Numbered from the stretch's first letter, positions 7,415 through 16,622 are shown. The stretch is DNA of 26,136 nucleotides from an uncultured Clostridium sp. (GCA_900556975.1 USQZ01000024.1:1-26136); one strand, 5' to 3'. Numbers and translations: made by a program. The notes: generated from the sequence alone by a model not told the origin.

Positions 7415-8920
7415 TTATGCTAATGGCTTCATTGTTGGGAAGAATAATACATCTCTAATTGATGCTGAATTTGTTAATAGCATTATTAATCTATCTAATC
7501 CTATTCCCATTCCTCCTGTTGGTGGTAAACCAATTTCAAGTGCTGTAACGAAATCTTCGTCCATACCTCCAGCTTCTTCATCACCTTTTTCTTTAGCTTC
7601 AACTTGTTTCATAAATCTTTCATATTGGTCGATTGGATCATTTAATTCTGAATATGCATTTCCGTATTCTCTTCCTCCAATAAATAATTCAAATCTTTCA
7701 ACAAGTCTTGGATCTTCTTTCTTTCTCTTGGTAAGTGGTGAAACCTCAACTGGGTAATCTATGATAAATGTTGGTTGAGTTAATGTTTCTTCAACAAAGT
7801 TTTCGAAGAATTCATTTATGATATGTCCTCTTGTATTTTTGATTTCTTCATATTCAACACCTTTTTCTTTAGCTATCGCTTGTGCTTCTTCATCTGTATT
7901 AATTGCGTTGAAGTCAACTCCTGTTACTTCTTTTATTGCATCTATCATTGATATCTTTTTCCAGCCTGGTGCTAGATTTATTTCATTTCCATCATATTCA
8001 ATTGTTGTTTTACCTAATACATTTTGTGCTACTGTTGATATTAATTGTTCTGCTGTATGCATCATATCATTGTAATCTTGGTATGCTGCATAAAATTCCA
8101 TGTTTGTAAATTCTGGGTTGTGTTTTATATCCATACCTTCATTTCTGAAGTTCTTTCCAATTTCAAATACTCTATCAAATCCACCAACTATTAATCTTTT
8201 CAAATTTAATTCTGGTGCAATTCTTAAATACATTTGTAAATCAAGTGTATTGTGATGTGTGATAAATGGTCTAGCTGCATCACCTGTTGCAACTGTTGTA
8301 AGCATTGGTGTTTCAACTTCCATGTATCCATATTCATCCATAAATTTTCTGATTTCTTTTAGTATTTTACTTCTTAAAATAAATGTATCTTTTACTTCTG
8401 GATTTACTATTAAATCAACATATCTTTGTCTATAACGTAAGTCTGTATCTTTTAATCCATGGAATTTTTCTGGTAGTGGTCTTAATGATTTTGATAATAA
8501 AACTACTTCTTTTGCATGTACTGAAATTTCTTCAGTTCTTGTTTTAAATACAAATCCAGATATTCCAATAATATCTCCTATATCATATGTCTTAAATTCT
8601 TTATAGCTTTCTTCTCCTAGGTCATTTATGCTAACATAACTTTGGATTTTTTCATCGCAATCTTGTATTGTACAGAATGATGCTTTTCCCATTATTCTTT
8701 TTGCAATTATTCTTCCAGCTACTTTTACATCTTTTTGTTCAAATTCTTCATATTTTGCTTTTATTTCCCCTGCTGTATTTGTTCTATCGTATTTTGTAAT
8801 TTCAAAAGGATTTTTTCCTGCATCTTGAAGTTCTTTCAATTTGTCTCTTCTTATTTGCATTAGATGGTTTACATCTAGTTCTTCATTTTGTTCTACTTCA
8901 TTATTCTTGTTTTCACTCAT
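7415..8920 (-). CDS. lysS: Lysyl-tRNA synthetase, class II
   Basis: The 501-aa protein charges tRNA-Lys with lysine. The N-terminal third is an OB-fold anticodon-binding domain (VKVAGRIIAKRIMGKASFCTIQD). The catalytic class II core has motif 1 around EIRKFMDEYGYMEVETPML, motif 2 FEIGKNFRNEGMD, and motif 3 near the C-terminus (PPTGGMGIGLDRL). Length fits bacterial LysRS. I start at MSENKNNEV because AAGGGAG lies upstream of that ATG at a suitable distance; the frame extends 8 codons further to 8944, where the ribosome site would lie inside the gene. It is transcribed alone from its own promoter and ends at a strong terminator. Confidence 0.98.
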   Translation of the reverse strand: MSENKNNEVEQNEELDVNHLMQIRRDKLKELQDAGKNPFEITKYDRTNTAGEIKAKYEEFEQKDVKVAGRIIAKRIMGKASFCTIQDCDEKIQSYVSINDLGEESYKEFKTYDIGDIIGISGFVFKTRTEEISVHAKEVVLLSKSLRPLPEKFHGLKDTDLRYRQRYVDLIVNPEVKDTFILRSKILKEIRKFMDEYGYMEVETPMLTTVATGDAARPFITHHNTLDLQMYLRIAPELNLKRLIVGGFDRVFEIGKNFRNEGMDIKHNPEFTNMEFYAAYQDYNDMMHTAEQLISTVAQNVLGKTTIEYDGNEINLAPGWKKISMIDAIKEVTGVDFNAINTDEEAQAIAKEKGVEYEEIKNTRGHIINEFFENFVEETLTQPTFIIDYPVEVSPLTKRKKEDPRLVERFELFIGGREYGNAYSELNDPIDQYERFMKQVEAKEKGDEEAGGMDEDFVTALEIGLPPTGGMGIGLDRLIMLLTNSASIRDVLFFPTMKPLA

Positions 8921-8974
8921 AGTATAAACTCCCTTTCTTCTCATAACACATTAATGTTATTTTTTAATGTTTGT

Positions 8975-9003
8975 ATTATATATTATTTTCTGGTTATTGT
9001 AAA
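8975..9003 (-). promoter_or_regulatory. lysS promoter
   Basis: On the minus strand TTTACA (8998-9003) and TATAAT (8975-8980) are spaced 17 nt apart. The leader to the ATG at 8920 is about 50 nt and holds a weak 7-bp hairpin (ACATTAA/TTAATGT). No T-box motif is seen. Confidence 0.75.
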
Positions 9004-9034
9004 CCTTTATTCGAAGGCTTTTGCAGTTCGTTCT

Positions 9035-10264
9035 CTATTTTTTTCTTCTTATAATCCAATTTTCTTTTACTTCTATTGGTAAAAGAATTTTAACTTTTTG
9101 ATTTGCTCTTCCTGGGTTTATTGTAGGAATTTCTTCGTCTGTTTCAATATCCCACAATTTTTCTATTTTAAATTTTTCAGTTTCTAATTTTCCTGGAATT
9201 ATTATTTCCATTTCATCTCCCACTGATAATTTGTTTTTTATTTCTAAAATTGTTTTTTCATTTTCTTTTCCAACAACTTTTGCTCCAAATTCATATTCAA
9301 GGTTATATTGTTTTCCTTCATATTCTTGGATATCTTTATTGTTTCTATCATTAAAATAGAATGTTGTTAGCCCTCTTGTTTTTGTTTTTTCTAGTTCTTT
9401 TAGATATTTTGTATAATCATAATTTTCGGAATCTTTCATGTAATCATCTATTGCATTTCTATATGCGTTTACAACTGATGCTAAATAGTATTCTGTTTTT
9501 AATCTTCCTTCTATTTTTATGCTATCTACTCCCATTTCTATTATTTCAGGGATTTCTTTTATTAAGCATAAATCTTTTGATGAAAATATGTATGTTCCGT
9601 TTTCATCGTCTTCCACTGGCATTAAGTTTCCTGGATTATTTTTTTCTTCAACATATACGTTGTATGCCCATCTGCAACTTTGAGCGCAATCTCCTAAATT
9701 AGCACTTCTTCCGCATAAAAAATCGCTTAAGAAACATCTTCCAGAATATCCAAAGCAAATTGCTCCGTGACAAAATATTTCAACTTCTAAGTCTTTTGGT
9801 TTGTTCTCTATTAATTCTTTTATTTGGTCTTTGCTCATTTCTCTTCCTAGTATTACTCTTTTTGCCCCATTATGATACCAAAAGTTTGCTGTATGGTAAC
9901 TAATAACATTGGCTTGTGTGCTTATATGAATGTCTACGTCTGGTGCATATTGTTTTAAAATTTCTATAACTCCACCATCTGATGCTATTATTCCATCTGG
10001 TTTTATTTCATTTAGTTCTTTTGCTACTTTTATAATTTCATCATATTTTTCATCCCATGCAAATATATTTAATGCAACATAAACTTTTTTTCCGATTTTA
10101 TGTGCATATTCTATTGTTTTATTTAACTCATTGTCATCTACACTTACTCTTGTTCTAAGAGATAAGCTTTTTGTTCCCATATATACTGCATCTGCTCCAT
10201 ATAAAAAAGCTATTTTTGCTTTTTCAAAAGATCCTGCTGGAGCTAGTAATTCAATTTTATTCAT
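9035..10264 (-). CDS. U32 family protein, likely tRNA hydroxylation protein TrhP-like
   Basis: The 409-aa protein begins ELLAPAGSFEKAKIAFLYGADAVYMG, the classic U32 N-terminus. It carries the U32 signature with clustered cysteines, EIFCHGAICFGYSGRCFLS followed by CGRSANLGDCAQSCRW. Family members once called peptidases include TrhP (YrrN/YrrO in B. subtilis, YegQ in E. coli), needed to form 5-hydroxyuridine at tRNA position 34, and RlhA, acting on 23S rRNA. The length and C-terminal beta-rich domain resemble YrrO. A TrmR-like methyltransferase, the next enzyme in the 5-methoxyuridine pathway, is encoded 1.3 kb away, which favours the tRNA role. AAAGGA precedes the ATG, and a TATAAT lies at 10306-10311 (minus), divergent from the ppaC promoter. 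No terminator is evident before lysS. Confidence 0.85.
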   Translation of the reverse strand: MNKIELLAPAGSFEKAKIAFLYGADAVYMGTKSLSLRTRVSVDDNELNKTIEYAHKIGKKVYVALNIFAWDEKYDEIIKVAKELNEIKPDGIIASDGGVIEILKQYAPDVDIHISTQANVISYHTANFWYHNGAKRVILGREMSKDQIKELIENKPKDLEVEIFCHGAICFGYSGRCFLSDFLCGRSANLGDCAQSCRWAYNVYVEEKNNPGNLMPVEDDENGTYIFSSKDLCLIKEIPEIIEMGVDSIKIEGRLKTEYYLASVVNAYRNAIDDYMKDSENYDYTKYLKELEKTKTRGLTTFYFNDRNNKDIQEYEGKQYNLEYEFGAKVVGKENEKTILEIKNKLSVGDEMEIIIPGKLETEKFKIEKLWDIETDEEIPTINPGRANQKVKILLPIEVKENWIIRRKK

Positions 10265-10413
10265 TTTTCACATTCCTTTCTCTTTAGGTTTGCTGTTTTC
10301 CAATGATTATATAATATATCACAAAATTATCCTAAAATCCAGCTATTTCTAGACATTTTTCTGTAAGATTTTATCATTTTTATATTTTAATATTGATTTA
10401 AGTTCTAAAATAT

Positions 10414-10419
10414 TATAAT
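10414..10419 (+). promoter_or_regulatory. -10 element of the ppaC promoter
   Basis: TATAAT lies 37 nt upstream of the ppaC start codon. The best -35 candidate is TTGATT (10393-10398) at a short 15-nt spacing, so only the -10 is well supported. Confidence 0.45.
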
Positions 10420-10455
10420 ATGTTTATAAATTTAATAAGGAATGGAGTAATTGAT

Positions 10456-11379
10456 ATGGAAAAAATATTAGTTTTTGGACATAAAAGTCCTGATACAGAT
10501 ACTATAGCATCTTCTATTGCTATGGCTTATTTACAAACAAAATTAGGAAAGGTTGCAGTTCCTAAAAGATTAGGTAATATTTCAAAAGAAACTGAATTTG
10601 CTTTAAATCATTTTAAAATTGGAGCACCTGAACTTTTAGATTCTGTTTCTGAAGAGGATACAGTTATTTTAGTTGATCATAATGACTCTGCTCAATCTGT
10701 AGATAATATGTTAAATTCAAAAATTTATATGGTTGTTGATCACCATCAAATCTCTGGTTTTCATACATCCGCACCACTTTACTATTATGCAGAGCCAGTA
10801 GGTTGTACTTGTACAATTCTTTATAAATTATTTAATGATAACAATGTTGTTATTCCTGCTGATGTTGCTGGTTTAATGCTTAGTGCTATCATTTCTGATA
10901 CATTACTTTTCAAATCACCAACTTGTACAGAAAAAGATAAGGTTGTTGCTGAGGCTTTGGCTAAAATTTCTAATACAGATATTAATACATATGGTTTAGC
11001 AATGTTAAAAGCTGGAACTGATTTATCTTCTTTCTCAGAAGAAGAATTAATCAACTTAGATGGAAAAAAATTCACATTAAAAGATATTGTTCCTGCTAAA
11101 GTTGCTCAAGTTAACACAGCTGATATTGATGAGGTTATGCTTAGAAAAGCAAATCTTGAAAAAGCAATGACTGCTGAAATTGAAAAAGAAGGTTTTGAAT
11201 TATTTATCTTATTAATTACAGATATTATTAATAGTAATTCTCAAGTTATTGTTCTTGGTTCAAAATCAGATATTGTTGAAAGAGCTTATAATGTTAAATT
11301 AGTTGATAATACTGCATTTTTACCTGGTGTTGTTTCAAGAAAGAAACAAGTTATTCCAGTAATCACAGCAAATGTTTAG
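10456..11379 (+). CDS. ppaC: Manganese-dependent inorganic pyrophosphatase (family II, DHH)
   Basis: The 307-aa cytosolic enzyme hydrolyses pyrophosphate to phosphate and drives biosynthetic reactions forward. It has the family II motifs in order: FGHKSPDTDT near the N-terminus, VDHND, the DHH motif in VVDHHQISG, and the C-terminal SRKKQVIP that binds substrate. There is no CBS or DRTGG insert, so it is the short form. I start at MEKILVFGH, 12 codons inside the open frame, because GGAG precedes that ATG at 8 nt and the -10 hexamer overlaps the longer start. It is a single-gene unit, convergent with the TrmR-like gene, and ends at a shared terminator. Confidence 0.97.
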   Translation: MEKILVFGHKSPDTDTIASSIAMAYLQTKLGKVAVPKRLGNISKETEFALNHFKIGAPELLDSVSEEDTVILVDHNDSAQSVDNMLNSKIYMVVDHHQISGFHTSAPLYYYAEPVGCTCTILYKLFNDNNVVIPADVAGLMLSAIISDTLLFKSPTCTEKDKVVAEALAKISNTDINTYGLAMLKAGTDLSSFSEEELINLDGKKFTLKDIVPAKVAQVNTADIDEVMLRKANLEKAMTAEIEKEGFELFILLITDIINSNSQVIVLGSKSDIVERAYNVKLVDNTAFLPGVVSRKKQVIPVITANV

Positions 11380-11412
11380 TATGAGTTTTGCCATTTATAT
11401 AGTTTGAGAAAT

Positions 11413-11449
11413 AAAAAAGAGAAGATTTTTCAGAAATCTTCTCTTTTTT
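11413..11449. terminator. Bidirectional terminator between ppaC and the methyltransferase
   Basis: A 16-bp perfect stem (11413-11428 with 11434-11449, core GAGAAGATTT/AAATCTTCTC) has A6 on the left and T6 on the right, so it can stop transcription from both convergent genes. Confidence 0.92.
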
Positions 11450-11515
11450 ATTTTGTCATTTTCTTACTTTTAAAGATGTAAGAAATTTTTAACTTTAACA
11501 CGCTTGGTCCAATAA

Positions 11516-12109
11516 TTATTTTATTACTCTTGTAATCGCTAAGCCGTCGCCAATTTCTAATATTTCTGATTCAAGTTTTTCATTTTCTGTAATTTCTTGA
11601 ATGTATTCTCTTAAATGTCTTACTGCTGTACGTTGTTTATGTTTGTTATAATCGCTCATTACATATCCTTTGTATAAAATATTATCTGCTAAAATTAGAC
11701 CGCCATTTTTTATTAATCTAATTGCATTTTCTAGAAATACTGGATATTTTCCTTTTGCTGCATCAATGAAAACTATGTCATATTCTTGACTAATTGTTGG
11801 TAGTATATCTACTGCATTTCCAACTATTATATTAATTCTGTTTGCTACTCCTATTTTTTCTATATTTTCTTTTGCTTCTTTTGCTCTTTCTTCGTCAATT
11901 TCAATTGTATCAATTATGCAATTTTCGTCTGTATATTTTGCAAACATTGTAGCTGAATATCCTACAGCTGTTCCTATTTCTAATATTCTTTTTGGTTTTT
12001 CTTCTTTTAAAATTTCTTCAATTTTTTCTAAAGTATCATCCATAATGATTGGAATATGATTTTCTATTGCTTTTTCTTTTACTATTTTTAATTCTTCTTC
12101 GTTAAACAT
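11516..12109 (-). CDS. O-methyltransferase, likely TrmR (tRNA 5-hydroxyuridine methyltransferase)
   Basis: A 197-aa class I SAM methyltransferase. Motif I is RILEIGTAVGYSATMFA, the acidic residue ending strand 2 is in DTIEIDEER, and the metal/substrate region is DIVFIDAAKGKYPVFLENA with GGLILADNILYKGYV. This is the catechol-O-methyltransferase-like (methyltransf_3) family. In Firmicutes the YrrM/TrmR member converts ho5U34 to mo5U34 in tRNA, working after TrhP. Length and the ADNILYKG motif fit TrmR; the nearby U32 gene supports it. AAGGAG lies 5 nt before the ATG. A -10-like TATACT occurs near 12180. Other small-molecule O-methyltransferases of this family cannot be excluded. Confidence 0.85.
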   Translation of the reverse strand: MFNEEELKIVKEKAIENHIPIIMDDTLEKIEEILKEEKPKRILEIGTAVGYSATMFAKYTDENCIIDTIEIDEERAKEAKENIEKIGVANRINIIVGNAVDILPTISQEYDIVFIDAAKGKYPVFLENAIRLIKNGGLILADNILYKGYVMSDYNKHKQRTAVRHLREYIQEITENEKLESEILEIGDGLAITRVIK

Positions 12110-12227
12110 TTTTACTCCTTATTTTTTCATTATCTCTTAATTGTGTTTGAATTTTTTTACTTAATTGAGTTTAATTTTTTTATTTTAGTATATGCTTTGC
12201 TATTTTTTCTTAATGTATTTATTATAT

Positions 12228-12260
12228 AAAAAGGGCCATGAGTTCGCTCAAAGCCCTTTT
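12228..12260 (-). terminator. typA terminator
   Basis: On the minus strand a two-part stem, AAAAGGGC with GCCCTTTT and inner TGAG-CGAA-CTCA, ends in five T. It lies about 165 nt past the typA stop, beyond a repeat element, so the typA transcript would carry that repeat in its 3' UTR. Confidence 0.85.
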
Positions 12261-12264
12261 GTGT

Positions 12265-12360
12265 TAATATAGGATTTTTTGTATAGATTTCCTATATTAG
12301 TATAATAACAAACATGCACAGAAATTTTCTTTGCAAATTTCATGCACGAACAAAAACGCG
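12265..12360 (-). repeat. Composite hairpin repeat, copy 1 (family 2)
   Basis: The plus-strand segment 12309-12362 matches the reverse complement of about 25643-25697 at roughly 80% of positions, including ATGCACAGAAATTT, GCAAATTTC and CGAACAAA.ACGCG. In both copies the middle is a hairpin (GAAATTT/AAATTTC, 12321-12327 and 12335-12341). In both a second hairpin lies beside it on the ATGCACAG side, here TAATATAGGA (12265-12274) with TCCTATATTA (12290-12299). An additional 11-bp inverted repeat GAACAAAAACG/CGTTTTTGTTC (12348-12358, 12401-12411) joins its edge to the typA stop region. The 314-nt gap before the methyltransferase gene holds this repeat, the terminator, and little else. Confidence 0.65.
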
Positions 12361-12423
12361 AACTAATAAAGTTATAATGTATGTGAATTTTATAAATATC
12401 CGTTTTTGTTCTTATTTTATTTA

Positions 12424-14247
12424 TTAGTTTTTGTTAGCATTTCTTGCTGCTCTTTCTCTTTCTTTTGAATCTAGTATTTTCTTTCTTAGTCTAATATTTT
12501 TTGGTGTTACTTCAACAAGTTCATCATCTTGTATAAATTCGATTGCTTTTTCTAGACTCATTTGAATTGGTGGAACTAATCTTAATGCATCATCTGAACC
12601 TGAAGCTCTTGTGTTTGTTAGGTGTTTTTCTTTACATACATTTATTGCTAAGTCTTCTGATCTTGAATTAATTCCAACTATCATTCCTTCATATACTTCT
12701 ACACCAGGTCCGATGAATAAATCGCCTTTATCTTGTGCATTGTAAAGTCCATATGTTATTGATTTTCCAGCTTCAAATGCTATTATTGTTCCTCTAACTC
12801 TTGCAACAACTTCGCCTTTATATGGTTCATATGAATCGAATATTGAGTTCATTGTTCCATTTCCTTTTGTGTCTGTTAAGAATTCTGTTCTATATCCAAT
12901 TAATCCTCTTGCTGGAATCTTAAATTCAACTTTAGTATGTCCTGCTTCAGCTGGTTCCATATTAACCATTTCAGCTTTTCTTCTACCAAGTTTTTCGATT
13001 ACTGTTCCTATGCAATCATCTGGTACATTTACAACTAATCTTTCAATTGGTTCGCATTTTACACCATTAATTTCTTTTATAATAACTTTTGGTCTTGATA
13101 CTAATAATTCAAAACCTTCTCTTCTCATTGTTTCAATTAATACAGATAAATGAAGTTCTCCTCTTCCTGATACCTCAAATGAATCAGGTGAATCTGTTTC
13201 AGCTACTCTTAATGAAACGTTTCTATCTAATTCTTTAAATAATCTATCTCTTATATGTCTTGATGTGATAAATTGTCCTTCTCTACCTGCTAAAGGTCCA
13301 TTGTTTACACTAAATGTCATAGATACTGTTGGTTCATCTATGTCTACAAATGGGATTTTTTCTGGATGATCATAATCACAAATTGTATCTCCTATGTTAA
13401 TATCTGCAATACCTGACATACAGATGATATCTCCTGCACCTGCTTCTTCAACTTCAATTCTTTTTAATCCGTCATAAGTATATAATTTAGCAACTCTTGC
13501 TGATTCTGTTTTATCATCTTTTTTGCAGATTGTAACTGGCATTCCTAATTTTACAATTCCTCTTTCAACTCTACCAACGGCTATTCTTCCGATATAATCA
13601 TCATAATCAATGTTAGATACTAGCATTTGCATTGGTCCATCTTGATCACATGCTGGAGCTTTAATTGTATTTACTATTGTTTCAAATAAACATTCTAGGT
13701 TTTCTCCTGGCTTACTTAAATCCATTGTTGCTGTTCCTTGTTTTCCAGAAGCATATACAACTGGGAAATCTAATTGATCATCGTTTGCATCTAATTCAAT
13801 GAATAAATCTAATACTTCATCTACAACTTTTTCTGGTCTTGCGCCAGGTCTATCTATTTTGTTTATAACTACTATTGGTTTTAAGTTTAATGCTAAAGAT
13901 TTTTTCAAAACTTCTCTTGTTTGTGGCATTGCTCCTTCAAAAGCATCTACCAATAAAACCACTCCATCAACCATTTTTAAAACACGCTCAACTTCTCCAC
14001 CAAAGTCAGCATGTCCTGGTGTGTCAACAATGTTTATTTTAATATCTTTGTAATGAACTGCTGTGTTTTTTGAAAGGATTGTTATTCCTCTTTCTTTTTC
14101 CAAATCGTTAGAGTCCATTACTCTTTCAGCTACTTGTTCATTTGCTCTGAATATTCCGCTTTGTCTAAGCATTGCGTCTACTAGTGTTGTTTTTCCGTGA
14201 TCAACGTGGGCTATAATTGCTACGTTTCTTATTTTTTCGTTATTCAT
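12424..14247 (-). CDS. typA: Translational GTPase TypA/BipA
   Basis: The 607-aa ribosome-associated GTPase is related to EF-G and functions in stress adaptation and 50S assembly. The G domain shows G1 AHVDHGKTT, G2 region ERGITI, G3 DTPGHADF and G4 NKIDR. It is followed by an EF-Tu-like beta barrel, EF-G domain III and V-like segments, and the TypA-specific C-terminal domain ending in basic residues (RLRKKILDSKERERAARN). Length is typical. AAAGGAAG lies 7 nt upstream of the ATG. It is a single-gene unit with a near-consensus promoter and a leader of about 100 nt with hairpins. Confidence 0.98.
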   Translation of the reverse strand: MNNEKIRNVAIIAHVDHGKTTLVDAMLRQSGIFRANEQVAERVMDSNDLEKERGITILSKNTAVHYKDIKINIVDTPGHADFGGEVERVLKMVDGVVLLVDAFEGAMPQTREVLKKSLALNLKPIVVINKIDRPGARPEKVVDEVLDLFIELDANDDQLDFPVVYASGKQGTATMDLSKPGENLECLFETIVNTIKAPACDQDGPMQMLVSNIDYDDYIGRIAVGRVERGIVKLGMPVTICKKDDKTESARVAKLYTYDGLKRIEVEEAGAGDIICMSGIADINIGDTICDYDHPEKIPFVDIDEPTVSMTFSVNNGPLAGREGQFITSRHIRDRLFKELDRNVSLRVAETDSPDSFEVSGRGELHLSVLIETMRREGFELLVSRPKVIIKEINGVKCEPIERLVVNVPDDCIGTVIEKLGRRKAEMVNMEPAEAGHTKVEFKIPARGLIGYRTEFLTDTKGNGTMNSIFDSYEPYKGEVVARVRGTIIAFEAGKSITYGLYNAQDKGDLFIGPGVEVYEGMIVGINSRSEDLAINVCKEKHLTNTRASGSDDALRLVPPIQMSLEKAIEFIQDDELVEVTPKNIRLRKKILDSKERERAARNANKN

Positions 14248-14316
14248 TTTATTTCTTCCTTTCTCATTTTCATCAAGTTTTATATGAACTTGTTATATTA
14301 TTCTTAACACGTACTT

Positions 14317-14337
14317 AGGGCGTAGAATCTACGCCCT
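14317..14337 (-). promoter_or_regulatory. GC-rich hairpin at the 5' end of the typA leader
   Basis: AGGGCGTA/TACGCCCT form a compact stem around a 5-nt loop, within about 12 nt of the predicted typA transcription start. It has no T-tract on the minus strand, so it is not a simple typA attenuator. A weaker CAAGTT/AACTTG hairpin follows in the same leader. A role in mRNA stability or regulation is inferred. Confidence 0.5.
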
Positions 14338-14354
14338 TTCTAAATTTCTACAAT

Positions 14355-14383
14355 ATTATATTACGTTTACTTATTTTTGTCAA
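14355..14383 (-). promoter_or_regulatory. Consensus promoter of typA
   Basis: TTGACA (14378-14383) and TATAAT (14355-14360) on the minus strand are both perfect hexamers with an exact 17-nt spacer. This is the strongest promoter in the window. Confidence 0.9.
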
Positions 14384-14454
14384 CACTACAATATTTTCTT
14401 TGAGAAAGCTCAGGAAGTTGCATTTACTTTACAGAATTGCATTTAACTTTTCAC

Positions 14455-14481
14455 TTGACTAATCTCAGAAAACTCTATAAT
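14455..14481 (+). promoter_or_regulatory. Candidate asnB promoter
   Basis: TTGACT and TATAAT occur with a short 15-nt spacer, about 300 nt upstream of asnB. Just before it are two direct copies of TTGCATTTA(A)CTTT (14418-14430 and 14437-14450) that could be regulator sites. The remaining leader to 14777 is AT-rich with no gene, no T-box GGTGGNACCGCG motif and no clear riboswitch. A later promoter near 14700 is also possible. Confidence 0.35.
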
Positions 14482-14777
14482 TAATTACAGTATTTTCTTA
14501 GAAGACTCTTCCGAATTTTAGTTAAAATTCTTGTTTCAACTTTATTTAGCACTAACTTGACGTTATTTTTATTTCATACTTCTAAATTTATTTTACACTA
14601 ATGTACTTTTCATATTTATATAGATTTAGCATATATATAAATTGTATATGTATTTTTGTAAATGAAAATTTTGGTCTTACTTATGGTCAAACTTGTTTTC
14701 TAATGTATAAGTATGCTGTTCTAATTGGTTTATTGTTTGCGTAAGACTTGTTTTTCGTTGCATTATTAGGAGGTTTT

Positions 14778-16622
14778 ATGTGCGGTTTTTGTGGAATTGT
14801 AAATTACAAAAAAGATATTTCAAATAACTATCATATTATTCAAGATATGATTAATACTCTGTCTTCTCGTGGCCCTGATGAGGACGGAACTTATATGGGA
14901 ACTTGCGTTAATTTTGGGCACAAAAGACTTATTGTTATCGATCCTAAAAATGGTAAGCAACCTATGAGTTTTAAATTTCAAGGTTCTATTTACACAATTG
15001 TGTATAATGGGCAAATTTATAATACTAACGAATTAAAAGATGTTTTATTAGAAAATGGCTTTTCTTTTGAAGGACATTGCGATACAGAAATTTTGCTCAA
15101 GTCATATATTCATTTTGGATATGATGTTATTAATCATTTAAATGGTATTTTTTCATTTGCCATTTGGGATTCTTCAAAAAAAGAATTGTTTATGGCTCGT
15201 GATCATTTTGGAATAAAACCATTTTTCTATACTTTCAAAAATAATAATTTTGTTTTTGGATCTGAAATTAAAGCTTTGCTTAAACACCCAGATATTTCAG
15301 CTATCGTTGATGATTATGGTGTTTGTGAATTATTTGGAATTGGTCCAGCTCATACTCCTGGACTAACTCCTTTTAAAGATATTTATGAGTTAAAACCTGG
15401 TTATTTTGCGGTGTTTGATATTAATGGATTTAAAATGGAACAATATTTTAAATTAAAAACCAAACCTCATACTGATACTTTTGATGAGACTTGTGAAAAA
15501 ATTAACTATTATCTTGATGACTCTATAGGAAGGCAATTAGTGTCTGATGTTCCTTTAGGTATGATGCTTTCAGGAGGTTTGGATTCTAGCATTATTACTG
15601 CATATGCTAGCAAATATTTTAAAGATACTCCTGAAAAATTTAAAACCTTTTCTGTTGATTATGTTGATAACGATATTAATTTTAAGAAAAACGACTTTCA
15701 GCCGAACTCTGATAATGAGTTTATAAACCTTATGGTTGACACTTTTAAATGTAATCATTCTTATATAACCCTTGATACGCCTGAGTTGGCCGAAGCTTTA
15801 ATGAATGCAATGATTGCTCGTGATATGCCTGGAATGGCTGATGTTGATTCGTCTTTTTATCTTTTCTGTAAAGAAATAAAAAAAGATGTAAGTGTTGTTT
15901 TATCTGGTGAATGTTCAGATGAAATATTTGCAGGATATCCATGGTTTTTCCGTGAAGATGCTTTAAATAGCAATACATTTCCTTGGTCAATTGCATTAGA
16001 TGAGAGACAAAAAATACTAAATACTGATGTTGCTAACAAGATAAATTTGAAAGATTATATAGATTGCCGATATCATCAGTCTCTTGATCAAATTGAATTT
16101 TTGGAAAATGATTCTGCTGAGACAGTTGAGAAAAGAAAAATCACTCATTTAACTTTGAATTGGTGGATGCAAACATTGCTTGATAGAACCGATAGAATGT
16201 CTATGGCTTCTGGATTAGAGGTTAGAGTTCCATTTTGTGATCATAGATTAGTTCAATATATGTGGAATGTTCCTTGGGAAATGAAAGCTTTGAATGGCAG
16301 GGAAAAAGGCTTGTTAAGATATGTTGTAAAGGATTTGCTTCCTAAAGAAATAGTTGAAAGGAAAAAAAGTCCTTATCCTAAAACATATAATCCGACTTAT
16401 CTAAATGCTGTGAAATCCATATTGACTGATATTTTAAACAATCCTAATGCTCCAATTAAAAATATTTTAAATGAATCATATATCAGAGAAATTTTAGAAA
16501 CTAATGGTAGTGCTTTTTCAAGACCTTGGTTTGGTCAGCTTATGACTGGTCCACAGCTTATTGCTTATTTATGTCAGGTTGATATGTGGCTTGAAAAATA
16601 TAATCCTAAATTTGAGATTTAA
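14778..16622 (+). CDS. asnB: Asparagine synthetase (glutamine-hydrolysing)
   Basis: The 614-aa protein makes asparagine from aspartate, ATP and glutamine. I start at MCGFCGIVNY because the glutaminase nucleophile must be Cys2 after Met removal and AGGAGG lies 5 nt upstream; ten extra codons are open before it. The N-terminal Ntn glutaminase domain shows RGPDEDG, GHKRLIVID and YNGQIYN. The C-terminal synthetase domain carries the PP-loop SGGLDSS (265-271), SGECSDEIFAGYPW, and TDRMSMASGLEVRVPF. Length is close to the AsnB family. It stands alone, divergent from typA across 530 bp. Its terminator is embedded in a palindromic repeat. Confidence 0.95.
   Translation: MCGFCGIVNYKKDISNNYHIIQDMINTLSSRGPDEDGTYMGTCVNFGHKRLIVIDPKNGKQPMSFKFQGSIYTIVYNGQIYNTNELKDVLLENGFSFEGHCDTEILLKSYIHFGYDVINHLNGIFSFAIWDSSKKELFMARDHFGIKPFFYTFKNNNFVFGSEIKALLKHPDISAIVDDYGVCELFGIGPAHTPGLTPFKDIYELKPGYFAVFDINGFKMEQYFKLKTKPHTDTFDETCEKINYYLDDSIGRQLVSDVPLGMMLSGGLDSSIITAYASKYFKDTPEKFKTFSVDYVDNDINFKKNDFQPNSDNEFINLMVDTFKCNHSYITLDTPELAEALMNAMIARDMPGMADVDSSFYLFCKEIKKDVSVVLSGECSDEIFAGYPWFFREDALNSNTFPWSIALDERQKILNTDVANKINLKDYIDCRYHQSLDQIEFLENDSAETVEKRKITHLTLNWWMQTLLDRTDRMSMASGLEVRVPFCDHRLVQYMWNVPWEMKALNGREKGLLRYVVKDLLPKEIVERKKSPYPKTYNPTYLNAVKSILTDILNNPNAPIKNILNESYIREILETNGSAFSRPWFGQLMTGPQLIAYLCQVDMWLEKYNPKFEI

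Noticed and set aside
9361..9702. A 113-codon plus-strand frame opposite the U32 gene
   Set aside because: Very Leu/Phe-rich, as expected from the complement of AT-rich coding sequence. The sense gene has clear family motifs.
14484..14777. T-box or riboswitch in the asnB leader
   Set aside because: I looked for the GGTGGNACCGCG antiterminator motif and a terminator close to the start codon and found neither.
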